A DNA stretch of 5,753 bases, taken from contig JAGBOM010000319.1 in the NCBI GenBank assembly GCA_017633865.1, forward strand, positions 1 to 5,753, given 5' to 3'. The notes beneath the pieces were generated by a model. That model was given only the letters and a program-made list of their open reading frames with translations, was not told the origin of the DNA and searched no databases. Both the position numbers and the translations under genes were made by a program. How positions within the stretch are numbered: the stretch's first letter is position 1; every line of letters starts with the position of its first letter. Source of the stretch: Opitutales bacterium (GTDB lineage: Bacteria > Verrucomicrobiota > Verrucomicrobiia > Opitutales > Intestinicryptomonadaceae). Positions 1-5,753 of this stretch are shown one piece after another.

Positions 1-1090
1 AATCGGCGACAAGCTCCGCGCTTTGGAGCTTCGGGTCGGAACGAACCTTGTCCAAAGATGAATGGGCGGTCGCGACGGTTTCAAGCTGGCGGTAGGTGGC
101 GAGGTCTTTTGTCTCGCCGTTAAAATAGTCGTTTACAAGAGTAAGGCCCAAAACCGCAAGGCCAATCATCATCGGCCAGCGCACGGAAATCAGAACGGAT
201 ACAAGCAGGTTTAGCTTGCCGCACTCCTTGTCGCTCTTTGCCGCGAAATACTTTTGGTCGGAGCCGCTCGCAAGGCCTGAAATCGCCTGCTGAACCATGT
301 AAAAGCCCATCGCGATAATCAAAAACTGGAAGAATTTATACTCGGGGTCGTCAGGCATCTGCACGTGCCACGAGGGCAGAGCCTCCGTCCATGCGGGGTT
401 GCCTGTTACGTCCAAAGCAACCGCTTTAAGGGAGTCTATCGCAGCCGCGCCCTCAGTTGGCGTAAACATATTGTACGCCATAATTGAAAGAACTATCGCG
501 CCCCCAATGATGAGCGCAGACTGCAGCAAGTCGGCGACAACTACGCCGTAAAAGCCCGCCGACGCCGTGTAGGCGACCGCCACAAGCGCAAAGCCCACCG
601 CGCATGTGCTCGGCGAAAACGGCACGAACATCGAAAGGAACTGCCCCGTGCCGCGAATCAAATACGCAATCATGCCGATTACGGGCAGAATCGAGACTAT
701 CGCCGTAAGCAGGCGCGCGGCGTCGGCGTCTTTGCCGCTGCCGAACCTAAACTGCATCCACTCCGCGCCCGTCATGCAGCCCGAGCGCCTGTGCCACTTT
801 GCGGTAAAGCACAAGATGAACACCAAAATCAGCACCACGCCGCCGCGAAATTCTATGTAGAGCGCCCTCGGGCCTATCATAAAGAGAAACGAGGTGATGA
901 CCATCGTTCCGGTAAGGTCGAACCAGTTAGCCATGCCGGAAGTGCCGAGCAAATACCACGGCAGCGTCCTGCCGCCCAAAAAGTATTCGTCAAGCCCGCC
1001 CGACGCCTTTTTTGCGAGCAGAACGCCTATGCCTATAAGCGCCGCCGCGTAAATAACGATTACCAAATAGTCTATTGTTTCTAAGCCCAT
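1..1090 (-). CDS. Sodium:solute symporter (SSS/SLC5 family), 3' part missing
   Basis: The frame is open for 363 codons from ATG at 1088-1090 to the window edge, with no stop. Family members usually have roughly 500-650 residues, so the C-terminal part lies outside the window. Visible features are a short N-terminal segment then TM1 at about residues 7-26, the motif DEYFLGGRTLPW (34-45) typical of the family, and GMANWFDLTGTM (52-63) in the next helix, where the sodium-site helix of SSS proteins lies. Further hydrophobic segments are near 63-73, 83-96, 127-145, 161-176, 179-206, 252-271 and 294-319. A polar loop of about 45 residues (207-251) separates two of them. These proteins sit in the inner membrane and import a solute with Na+. 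The substrate is not readable; a sugar is suggested by the hydrolase gene just upstream. No Shine-Dalgarno sequence precedes the ATG, so translation may be coupled to the upstream gene, whose stop is 9 bases away. Confidence 0.9.
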   Translation of the reverse strand, partial: MGLETIDYLVIVIYAAALIGIGVLLAKKASGGLDEYFLGGRTLPWYLLGTSGMANWFDLTGTMVITSFLFMIGPRALYIEFRGGVVLILVFILCFTAKWHRRSGCMTGAEWMQFRFGSGKDADAARLLTAIVSILPVIGMIAYLIRGTGQFLSMFVPFSPSTCAVGFALVAVAYTASAGFYGVVVADLLQSALIIGGAIVLSIMAYNMFTPTEGAAAIDSLKAVALDVTGNPAWTEALPSWHVQMPDDPEYKFFQFLIIAMGFYMVQQAISGLASGSDQKYFAAKSDKECGKLNLLVSVLISVRWPMMIGLAVLGLTLVNDYFNGETKDLATYRQLETVATAHSSLDKVRSDPKLQSAELVAD

Positions 1091-1099
1091 GTGTCTGTA

Positions 1100-2401
1100 T
1101 TATTTCTGTTGAGATTTTGTGGGGAAAGGAAGCTGTTCGGAAAGCGGGATTTCGCCGCGCATAAGGCGCCCCGCCGCACCGCAAAGCCTTAGGTACAAGT
1201 CGGAATCGTCGGGCTTGTAGGTCAAAAACGGAGACGCCCCGACCGGCGGATTTTGATCCGTCTTAAATATCTGCGTGCCCTCGTCCATCTCGTCAAACAT
1301 CGCGACGTACAGGGTTTGCGCGCCGGCCTTGCGGGCTTCGTAAATTTGCTGCCAGAAGAATTTGCCGCCGAGGCGGGGAATTTGGTCGAACTTCCTGCCG
1401 GGGTAGCGGTTTGCCCAGCTGAATCCGGGGAAGGCCAAGGGCATGTACAACACGTTGTTTTGCCTGCACCACTCTGCGTCGGGCGCGAACTGGTTTTTGG
1501 CGTGGTTTTTCGCGCCCTCGATTGTGCCGAAGCGCCCGACGCTCCACGGCAGAAGAACGTCCGCGCTCTTTATAAGCTCCAAGAGGCGCGGGTCGGAAGT
1601 GGCGTCGTTATTGAGGGTTCTCCAGTAGGTGGGAACGCCCAGCATTATGGCGCAGCCGCCGTATTGCTTGTCGTTCTTGAAGAAATTTATGAGGTCGATT
1701 TGCTCGTCCAAAGAATAGTCTCGCTTGTCGCCAAAGCCAATGCCGTAAATCGCGATTACGGGCTTGCCGTTGTGGCGCAAATAGGCGGGGCTTTTGAAAA
1801 ATCCGTAGGCGTCGACAAGGTTCTTCCAGTCCTTCTTGACTTTTTCGAGGCTGTTTTTGTCGTTATCCTTGCCCATGAGGGTGAGGTCGTACATCACGGC
1901 GAAAGACCTTTCGTTGGCTTCGGCCGCGTCGCGCACATTTTTTAGGACACGGTTGTTCGACGGCAAAAGCAGGTTCGACTGGTGGTGCCCGCCGGTAACG
2001 TCCAGCGCAAACCTTTGCAAAAACACCCCGTCAATCCCGTACTCCTTCATCCACTTGAAATGCCTGTTTACGGTTTTGGGATTCTCGTTGGTGTAAACAA
2101 AAGCCACGCTGCCGTCAGCCTTGCGGAACTTTGTGGCGACCTTTTCGTCCTCGTCAAACTCGGAAACGTCCGGCCAAGCGTCTATGCCGCACTTGCCGGG
2201 CTCGAATTCCTCGGCGGGGGTTTCCCAATGCTCCCAGCCGAGGCCGCTTTTATCGTACGGAGTGCGGTACCAGCCCTGGTACCCGCAAAAAACCTTGCCA
2301 TGCATGGACTCGCAAAAAGGCTTTTGGGGCTTCTCGCCAAAGGCGCAGCCCGCAAGCATAAACGCCCCAAAAAACGCCAAAAGACAGCTTAATTTCTTCA
2401 T
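1100..2401 (-). CDS. Secreted lipoprotein, glycoside hydrolase family 71/99-like
   Basis: A 433-residue protein. Residues 1-19 form a lipoprotein signal peptide: MKK, a hydrophobic core, and lipobox LAGC with the acylated Cys at 19, so the mature protein should be membrane-anchored outside the cytoplasm. The rest resembles the bacterial GH71/GH99-like group of (beta/alpha)8 hydrolases: VFCGYQGWY (37-45), DAWPDVSEF (74-82), HFKWMKEYGIDGVFLQRF (114-131), GKPVIAIYG (212-220) and, near the C-terminus, MFDEMDEGTQIF (368-379). The last motif lines up with the EWHEGTQIE region of GH99 endo-alpha-1,2-mannosidases/mannanases, whose two catalytic glutamates are three residues apart; here they would be E371 and E374. 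The general fold and hydrolase role are fairly safe; the substrate is not known, and mannosidase activity should not be assumed. The ATG is preceded by purine-rich AAAGAAGAAG (2406-2415), 4 bases away. It is the first gene of a unit with the symporter downstream. Confidence 0.85.
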   Translation of the reverse strand: MKKLSCLLAFFGAFMLAGCAFGEKPQKPFCESMHGKVFCGYQGWYRTPYDKSGLGWEHWETPAEEFEPGKCGIDAWPDVSEFDEDEKVATKFRKADGSVAFVYTNENPKTVNRHFKWMKEYGIDGVFLQRFALDVTGGHHQSNLLLPSNNRVLKNVRDAAEANERSFAVMYDLTLMGKDNDKNSLEKVKKDWKNLVDAYGFFKSPAYLRHNGKPVIAIYGIGFGDKRDYSLDEQIDLINFFKNDKQYGGCAIMLGVPTYWRTLNNDATSDPRLLELIKSADVLLPWSVGRFGTIEGAKNHAKNQFAPDAEWCRQNNVLYMPLAFPGFSWANRYPGRKFDQIPRLGGKFFWQQIYEARKAGAQTLYVAMFDEMDEGTQIFKTDQNPPVGASPFLTYKPDDSDLYLRLCGAAGRLMRGEIPLSEQLPFPTKSQQK

Positions 2402-2454
2402 ATATCTTCTTCTTTAAATGTTAAAAAAACGCTTCTTCAAAACAAACGCGAAAA

Positions 2455-2510
2455 GTTTTTTTATAATCTTTTTAAAATTAAAAAATCCGCCCGCCATTGC
2501 AAGAAGAATT
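2455..2510 (-). promoter_or_regulatory. Possible promoter region of the hydrolase-symporter unit
   Basis: A promoter is expected here because a terminator precedes and the hydrolase gene follows. On the minus strand the best -10-like hexamer is TATAAA (2460-2465), 58 bases upstream of the ATG, within a run of A and T tracts. No good -35 box lies 16-18 bases upstream of it (the sequence there is GGATTT). The TTGCAA at 2497-2502 is too far away. The location is reasoned from context; the exact boxes are weak. Confidence 0.25.
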
Positions 2511-2537
2511 GTGGATTCGCCCCCGAAAAACTCGCGA

Positions 2538-2583
2538 TTTTTTTAAGCCGTCTCAAAAAAATTTTTTGCGTCTTAAAAAATTT
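2538..2583. repeat. Low-complexity A/T tract with nested inverted and direct repeats
   Basis: TTTTTTAAG at the right-hand end of the tract's first T-run (ending 2547) is matched by CTTAAAAAA (2572-2580), forming 9-base inverted arms. Between them lies a self-complementary A6T6 core (2556-2567). Two imperfect direct copies also occur: GTCT-C-A7T6-GCG starting at 2550 and GTCT-T-A6T3-GCG starting at 2570. Such phased A/T tracts can bend DNA, act as an upstream promoter element, or be left over from slippage. No function is shown. Confidence 0.55.
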
Positions 2584-2607
2584 GCGCGCGGCGGCGGGGC
2601 GGCGCAA
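2582..2607 (-). terminator. Possible second, weaker terminator
   Basis: On the minus strand TTGCGC (2602-2607) can pair with GCGCAA (2582-2587) around a 14-base GC-rich loop. The strand then runs into ATTTTTT (2575-2581). A 6-bp stem next to a T-run could act as a back-up terminator for readthrough past the main hairpin. The competing hairpin GGCG-CAAG-CGCC (2601-2612) uses the same bases, so this assignment is tentative. Confidence 0.35.
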
Positions 2608-2623
2608 GCGCCCGCAAAAATCT

Positions 2624-2670
2624 CCGCAAAAAAAGAAGGCGGCGGTTGCCGTCTTCTTTTTGTTTGCGGG
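2624..2670 (-). terminator. Rho-independent terminator after rpsJ
   Basis: Bases 2630-2643 and 2648-2661 form a 14-base-pair stem with a 4-base loop (GGTT on the plus strand). On the minus strand the hairpin is followed directly by seven Ts (2634 down to 2628), as expected for an intrinsic terminator. It lies 34 bases past the rpsJ stop. Flanking CCGC (2624-2627) and GCGG (2666-2669) can lengthen the stem with a 2-base bulge. On the plus strand the hairpin is also followed by T5-G-T3, so it may work both ways. In minus-strand RNA one internal position (2639 opposite 2652) is a C-A mismatch, whereas in plus-strand RNA it is a G-U wobble. It separates the ribosomal operon from the hydrolase unit. 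Confidence 0.8.
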
Positions 2671-2703
2671 TCTTCTTAAACCCGCCCTGTCAAAATCGCG
2701 AGC

Positions 2704-3009
2704 TTAGATATTGATTGTAATATCCACGCCTGCGGGAAGATTGAGCTTCTTGAGCTCGTCAACGGTATTGACGGTCGGCTCGATAATGTCAATCAGGCGC
2801 TTGTGCGTGCGCAATTCAAACTGTTCCATGCTCTTTTTGTCGACATGGACGGAACGGTTCACCGTAAAGCGTTCGATGCGTGTGGGCAGCGGAACGGGGC
2901 CCGAAACTCTCGCGCCCGTTCTTTTTGCGGTTTCAACAATATCTCCAGCGCTTTGGTCTACTGTACGGAAGTCGTAGCCCTTAAGTCTGATTCTAATTTT
3001 CTGTGCCAT
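2704..3009 (-). CDS. rpsJ: 30S ribosomal protein S10 (NusE)
   Basis: A 101-residue protein, the normal size for S10 (about 100-105). It carries the family's hallmark segments: [10 protein letters not shown] (5-14), [26 protein letters not shown] (starting at 18), and [14 protein letters not shown] (62-75), ending in [12 protein letters not shown]10 is part of the head of the 30S subunit and, as NusE, pairs with NusB in transcription antitermination. The ATG is preceded by AAGGA (3018-3022) at 8 bases, which supports this start. It lies 23 bases after the fusA stop and is the last gene of the operon: a terminator follows instead of rplC, which in many bacteria comes next to rpsJ. Confidence 0.97.
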   Translation of the reverse strand: MAQKIRIRLKGYDFRTVDQSAGDIVETAKRTGARVSGPVPLPTRIERFTVNRSVHVDKKSMEQFELRTHKRLIDIIEPTVNTVDELKKLNLPAGVDITINI

Positions 3010-3032
3010 TTTTGAATTCCTTAACTAAGCGA

Positions 3033-5189
3033 TTAACTTCTCGCGTTTTTGCGTGTAGAACCTTCCACAACCTGCTTCAATACGTTGGCAGGCACTTGTT
3101 CGAAGTGGCTGGGTTCCATTGAGTAAGACGCGCGGCCGCTGGAAAGCGAGCGGACGTCGGTTGCGTAGCCGAACATTGTTTCAAGCGGAACAAACGCCTG
3201 AATGTTGCAAAGGTTGCCCTTGGTTTCCATGCCCTGAATCTGCCCGCGGCGGCGGTTGAGGTCGCCCATGACGTCGCCCTGGTATTCTTCGGGGGTCTGA
3301 ACGTCAACCTTCATAATCGGCTCAAGAAGAATCGGGTTGGCCTTCTTCATGGCGTCTTTAAACGCGAAGATGCCCGCCATCTTAAACGCCATTTCAGAAG
3401 AGTCGACTTCGTGGAACGAGCCGAACACCAGGTGGACCTTTACGTCCACAACCGGATAGCCCGCGACTACGCCGTTAAGCATAGCCTCCTTGATGCCTTC
3501 TTCGGTGGGCTTGATGTATTCTTTGGGAATTACACCGCCCACGATTTCGTTCAGGAATTCGTAGCCCTTGCCCTTTTCGTTGGGCTCGAGCTTGATTTCC
3601 GCGTGGCCGTACTGGCCGCGGCCGCCGGACTGGCGGATGAATTTGCCTACGCCGTCGGCGGAGCCCAAAATGGTTTCGCGGTAGGCGATTTGCGGCTTGC
3701 CGACCTGCGCGTCAACCTTGAATTCGCGCAGGAGTCTGTCGCGGATGATGCCGAGGTGAAGCTCGCCCATGCCCGCGATGAGGGTCTGGCCGGTTTCGGC
3801 GTCGGAAGTCACGACGAAGGTCGGGTCTTCTTCGGCAAGGCGCTGAAGGGCGATTGAAAGCTTTTCCTGGTCTGCCTTGGAGTTGGGCTCGATGCTCATG
3901 GCGATAACCGGATCCGGGAACGTCGGGGGCTCGAGGCGAACTTCGTGCTCGCGCTCGCACATGGTGTCGCCGGTGATGAGCTCTTTGCAGCCGATGAGGC
4001 CGCAGATTGAGCCCGAGTACGCTTCGTCGACGTCCGTGCGCTGGTCCGCCATAAATACAACGAGGCGGGATATGCGCTCTGTCTTGCGGGTGCGCGGGTT
4101 GTAGAAAGTCATGCCCTTCTTTATGCAGCCGCTATACACGCGTATAAATACGAGCTTGCCCACGAACGGGTCTGCCCAGATTTTAAACGCCAAAGCGGTC
4201 GGAGCGGCGAAGTCGTCCGCGACGATTTCGAGCGACGGAGTGTCTTCGTCGCCTTCGGCGAAAGCCTTGATCGGGGGAACGTCCATGGGGCTCGGCAGGT
4301 AGTCGACAACCGCGTCCAAGAGCATCTGAACGCCCTTGTTTTTAAGCGCGGAGCCCGGGATGACGCCCACGAATTCGCGAGTCATAGTCGCCTTGCGCAC
4401 GCCGCGGCGGATTTCGTCCTCCGAGACCTCCTCGCCGTCGAGGAACTTCATCATGATGTCGTCGTCAAAGTCGGCGACGGCCTCGATGAGGGCGTGGCGG
4501 TATTCCTCGGCCTTTTCCTTCATGTCGGCGGGGATTTCGACCTCGTCGAACTTCATGCCGTTGGGGTCGTTTTCGTCGTAGACGTAGGCGACCATCTTGA
4601 TAAGGTCTACCAAGCCCTTGAAATTCGCCTCCGCGCCGATTGGCAAATAAAGCGGATGCGGGTTGCCCTGGAGCTTTTCCTTAATGTCGTTTACCGCGCC
4701 GTAGAAGTCCGCGCCGGTTCTGTCCATCTTGTTGATGAACGCCAAGCGGGGAACGCTGTACTTGTTCATCTGGCGCCAGACGGTTTCGGACTGCGGCTGA
4801 ACGCCCGCAACCGAGCAGAACGCCGCAATAGCGCCGTCCAAAACTCTGAGCGAGCGCTCCACTTCCGCCGTAAAGTCGACGTGCCCGGGAGTGTCGATAA
4901 GGTTGATCTGGTGATCGATGCCTGCGAACAGACCTACCTTATTTTTCCAGTGGCACGATACCGCGGAGGAGGTGATTGTAATGCCGCGTTCGCGTTCCTG
5001 CTCCATCCAGTCGGTAACCGCGGTGCCTTCGTGCACCTCGCCGATTTTATGAACCAGGCCGCTGTAGAACAAAATACGCTCGGAAACCGTCGTCTTGCCG
5101 GCGTCGATGTGCGCCGAAATGCCGATGTTTCTCGTATATTCGAGGGGACAAGCCCTGTTGGGAGAATTTTTTGCCGATAATGTAGCCAT
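3033..5189 (-). CDS. fusA: Translation elongation factor G
   Basis: A 718-residue GTPase, slightly longer than the 704 of E. coli. It drives movement of tRNA and mRNA through the ribosome after each peptide bond and helps recycle ribosomes. GTP-binding motifs are all present: P-loop AHIDAGKT (26-33), switch I RGITIT (68-73), DTPGH (99-103), NKMD (153-156) and GSAL (279-282). Domain II begins near 320. GGRGQYGH (522-529) marks domain IV, and [11 protein letters not shown] (592-602) holds H593, equivalent to the conserved His at the tip of domain IV. The C-terminal domain V ends with [16 protein letters not shown] (685-700). A roughly 10-residue N-terminal extension ([11 protein letters not shown]) precedes the conserved core. 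The ATG has purine-rich AAAGAGAG upstream (5197-5204), 7 bases away. It sits between rpsG (28-base gap) and rpsJ (23-base gap), which marks it as the main EF-G rather than a paralogue. Confidence 0.98.
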   Translation of the reverse strand: MATLSAKNSPNRACPLEYTRNIGISAHIDAGKTTVSERILFYSGLVHKIGEVHEGTAVTDWMEQERERGITITSSAVSCHWKNKVGLFAGIDHQINLIDTPGHVDFTAEVERSLRVLDGAIAAFCSVAGVQPQSETVWRQMNKYSVPRLAFINKMDRTGADFYGAVNDIKEKLQGNPHPLYLPIGAEANFKGLVDLIKMVAYVYDENDPNGMKFDEVEIPADMKEKAEEYRHALIEAVADFDDDIMMKFLDGEEVSEDEIRRGVRKATMTREFVGVIPGSALKNKGVQMLLDAVVDYLPSPMDVPPIKAFAEGDEDTPSLEIVADDFAAPTALAFKIWADPFVGKLVFIRVYSGCIKKGMTFYNPRTRKTERISRLVVFMADQRTDVDEAYSGSICGLIGCKELITGDTMCEREHEVRLEPPTFPDPVIAMSIEPNSKADQEKLSIALQRLAEEDPTFVVTSDAETGQTLIAGMGELHLGIIRDRLLREFKVDAQVGKPQIAYRETILGSADGVGKFIRQSGGRGQYGHAEIKLEPNEKGKGYEFLNEIVGGVIPKEYIKPTEEGIKEAMLNGVVAGYPVVDVKVHLVFGSFHEVDSSEMAFKMAGIFAFKDAMKKANPILLEPIMKVDVQTPEEYQGDVMGDLNRRRGQIQGMETKGNLCNIQAFVPLETMFGYATDVRSLSSGRASYSMEPSHFEQVPANVLKQVVEGSTRKNARS

Positions 5190-5217
5190 TTAATTTCTCT
5201 CTTTAATTTTTAAAAAC

Positions 5218-5691
5218 TCACCAGCGCAAGTGCGCGAACGCCTTGTTGGACTGCGCCATCTTATGGACGTCTTCGCGCTTCTTTACGACCGCGCCCGTGT
5301 TGTTGTAGGCGTCGACGATTTCGGAGGCCATAGCCTCCGCCATGGGGATTCCCTTGCGCCCCTTGGCCGCGTCGATAAGCCAGCGGAACGCCAATGTCTG
5401 CTGGCGCTCAAAGGAAACTTCAACCGGAACCTGGTAGGTGGCCCCGCCCACTCTGCGGCTCTTTACCTCGAGCTTGGGGCGGATGTTTTCAAGCGCGCCC
5501 AAAAGCAAATCGATGGGGTCGCCCTTTTCGAGCTTTTCGCTGACCTTTTCTATCGCCGAATATACGATGCGCTCTGCAACCGACTTCTTGCCGCGTTCCA
5601 TTACCATATTGATAAGGTGGCTTACGAGGGTGCTCTTATAGCGCGTATCGGGAGTGCGTTCTCTTTTTACTGCTCTGTGTCTGCGTGACAT
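5218..5691 (-). CDS. rpsG: 30S ribosomal protein S7
   Basis: A 157-residue protein, the usual bacterial length (about 155-157). S7 binds the 3' major domain of 16S rRNA, starts assembly of the 30S head and lies near the exit-site tRNA. Family signatures seen: RRHRAVKRERTPDTRYKS (3-20), the VSHLINMVMERGKKSVAERI helix region (23-42), RRVGGATYQVPVEV (79-92) and the C-terminal KKREDVHKMAQSNKAFAHLRW. The start is fixed by a strong Shine-Dalgarno sequence just upstream. It follows rpsL by 18 bases and precedes fusA, the standard str-operon order. In E. coli S7 also represses its own operon; nothing here shows whether that holds in this organism. Confidence 0.98.
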   Translation of the reverse strand: MSRRHRAVKRERTPDTRYKSTLVSHLINMVMERGKKSVAERIVYSAIEKVSEKLEKGDPIDLLLGALENIRPKLEVKSRRVGGATYQVPVEVSFERQQTLAFRWLIDAAKGRKGIPMAEAMASEIVDAYNNTGAVVKKREDVHKMAQSNKAFAHLRW

Positions 5692-5698
5692 TTTGTAT

Positions 5699-5705
5699 CT
5701 CCTTT
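5699..5705 (-). promoter_or_regulatory. Ribosome binding site of rpsG
   Basis: AAAGGAG on the minus strand ends 7 bases before the rpsG ATG, a near-ideal Shine-Dalgarno match and spacing. It fixes the S7 start and is the strongest such site in the window. Confidence 0.85.
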
Positions 5706-5709
5706 AATA

Positions 5710-5753
5710 TTACTTCTTGGCGGGCTTCGGGCGCTTTACTCCGTACTTGGAGC
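5710..5753 (-). CDS. rpsL: 30S ribosomal protein S12, C-terminal end only
   Basis: Only the last 13 codons and the TAA stop are inside the window; they read SKYGVKRPKPAKK. This matches the conserved S12 tail (SKYGVKRPK followed by a short Ala/Lys end), and the position 18 bases ahead of rpsG is where rpsL belongs in the str operon. S12 sits at the decoding centre of the 30S subunit. The residues linked to streptomycin response, and the operon promoter, lie outside the window. Confidence 0.9.
   Translation of the reverse strand, partial: SKYGVKRPKPAKK

Larger units (their letters stand above)
2402..2703. other. Intergenic region between rpsJ and the hydrolase gene
   Basis: This 302-base gap has no supportable gene. 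From right to left it holds the rpsJ terminator hairpin (about 2624-2670), a very GC-rich patch (2584-2615), a low-complexity A/T tract (about 2538-2583), and an A/T-rich stretch up to the hydrolase start. The sharp swing between GC-rich hairpin arms and A/T runs marks it as non-coding. The only open frame of note, on the plus strand at 2497-2679, reads through the terminator and gives a low-complexity Lys/Gly/Ala-rich peptide. Confidence 0.8.

Noticed and set aside
606..1084. Two overlapping plus-strand open frames (606-860 and 791-1084)
   Set aside because: Both lie opposite the symporter, whose frame is intact throughout and gives clear membrane segments and family motifs.
1253..1945. 230-codon open frame on the plus strand
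   Set aside because: It lies wholly inside the hydrolase gene on the other strand. The hydrolase has clear family motifs and a signal peptide; this frame gives no recognisable protein and is explained by codon bias of the real gene.
2462..2467. Perfect TATAAT on the plus strand
   Set aside because: No -35-like sequence lies 17 bases upstream (it reads AAAACA) and there is no plus-strand gene downstream; it sits in a generally A/T-rich tract where such matches arise by chance.
2584..2615. GC-rich patch considered as a CpG-type or repeat-family element
   Set aside because: It is a single occurrence of GCGGCGG-like sequence in this window with no second copy; hairpin-forming termination is a simpler explanation.
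2497..2679. 60-codon open frame in the intergenic region
   Set aside because: It runs through the terminator hairpin, has low-complexity composition and no ribosome binding site worth naming.
3411..3857. 148-codon open frame on the plus strand opposite fusA
   Set aside because: It is an antisense shadow of EF-G domains III-IV, rich in Ala/Val/Leu as expected from reversed GC-rich codons.
4494..5180. 228-codon open frame on the plus strand opposite fusA
   Set aside because: It mirrors the strongly conserved G-domain of EF-G and has no recognisable domain of its own.
5230..5688. 152-codon open frame on the plus strand opposite rpsG
   Set aside because: It coincides almost exactly with the S7 gene in antisense; S7 is certain and this frame has no family likeness.

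Overview
The window is a stretch of bacterial chromosome in which every supported gene lies on the minus strand, so the text below reads from high to low coordinates. It holds two transcription units separated by a terminator-containing gap of about 300 bases.

The first unit (5753 down to 2704) is the end of a streptomycin-type translation operon: the last codons of rpsL (S12), complete rpsG (S7), complete fusA (EF-G) and complete rpsJ (S10), with gaps of 18, 28 and 23 bases. There is no tuf between fusA and rpsJ, and no rplC (L3) after rpsJ. A hairpin with a T-run follows rpsJ instead. The order rpsL-rpsG-fusA-rpsJ, cut off from the rest of the S10 cluster, is the arrangement known from Chlamydia. 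With the protein sequences and the downstream genes it suggests a member of the PVC group, most likely Verrucomicrobiota. That placement is inference from gene order and general likeness, not from a search.

The gap (2402-2703) contains a main terminator hairpin, a possible second one, a low-complexity A/T tract with internal symmetry, and the A/T-rich region that should hold the promoter of the next unit. I see no gene in it.

The second unit (2401 down past position 1) is a two-gene carbohydrate-type unit. The first gene encodes a secreted lipoprotein related to glycoside hydrolase families 71/99, with a candidate catalytic Glu pair at E371/E374. Nine bases later, in the same reading frame, a sodium:solute symporter begins and runs off the left edge with 363 codons visible. 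A plausible reading is that the lipoprotein cuts a glycan outside the cytoplasm and the symporter imports the product using the sodium gradient. No substrate can be named.

I found no mobile element, CRISPR array, tRNA, rRNA or obvious new defence or biosynthetic system. Most of the window is conserved translation machinery; the less charted parts are the hydrolase-symporter pair and the intergenic structures.
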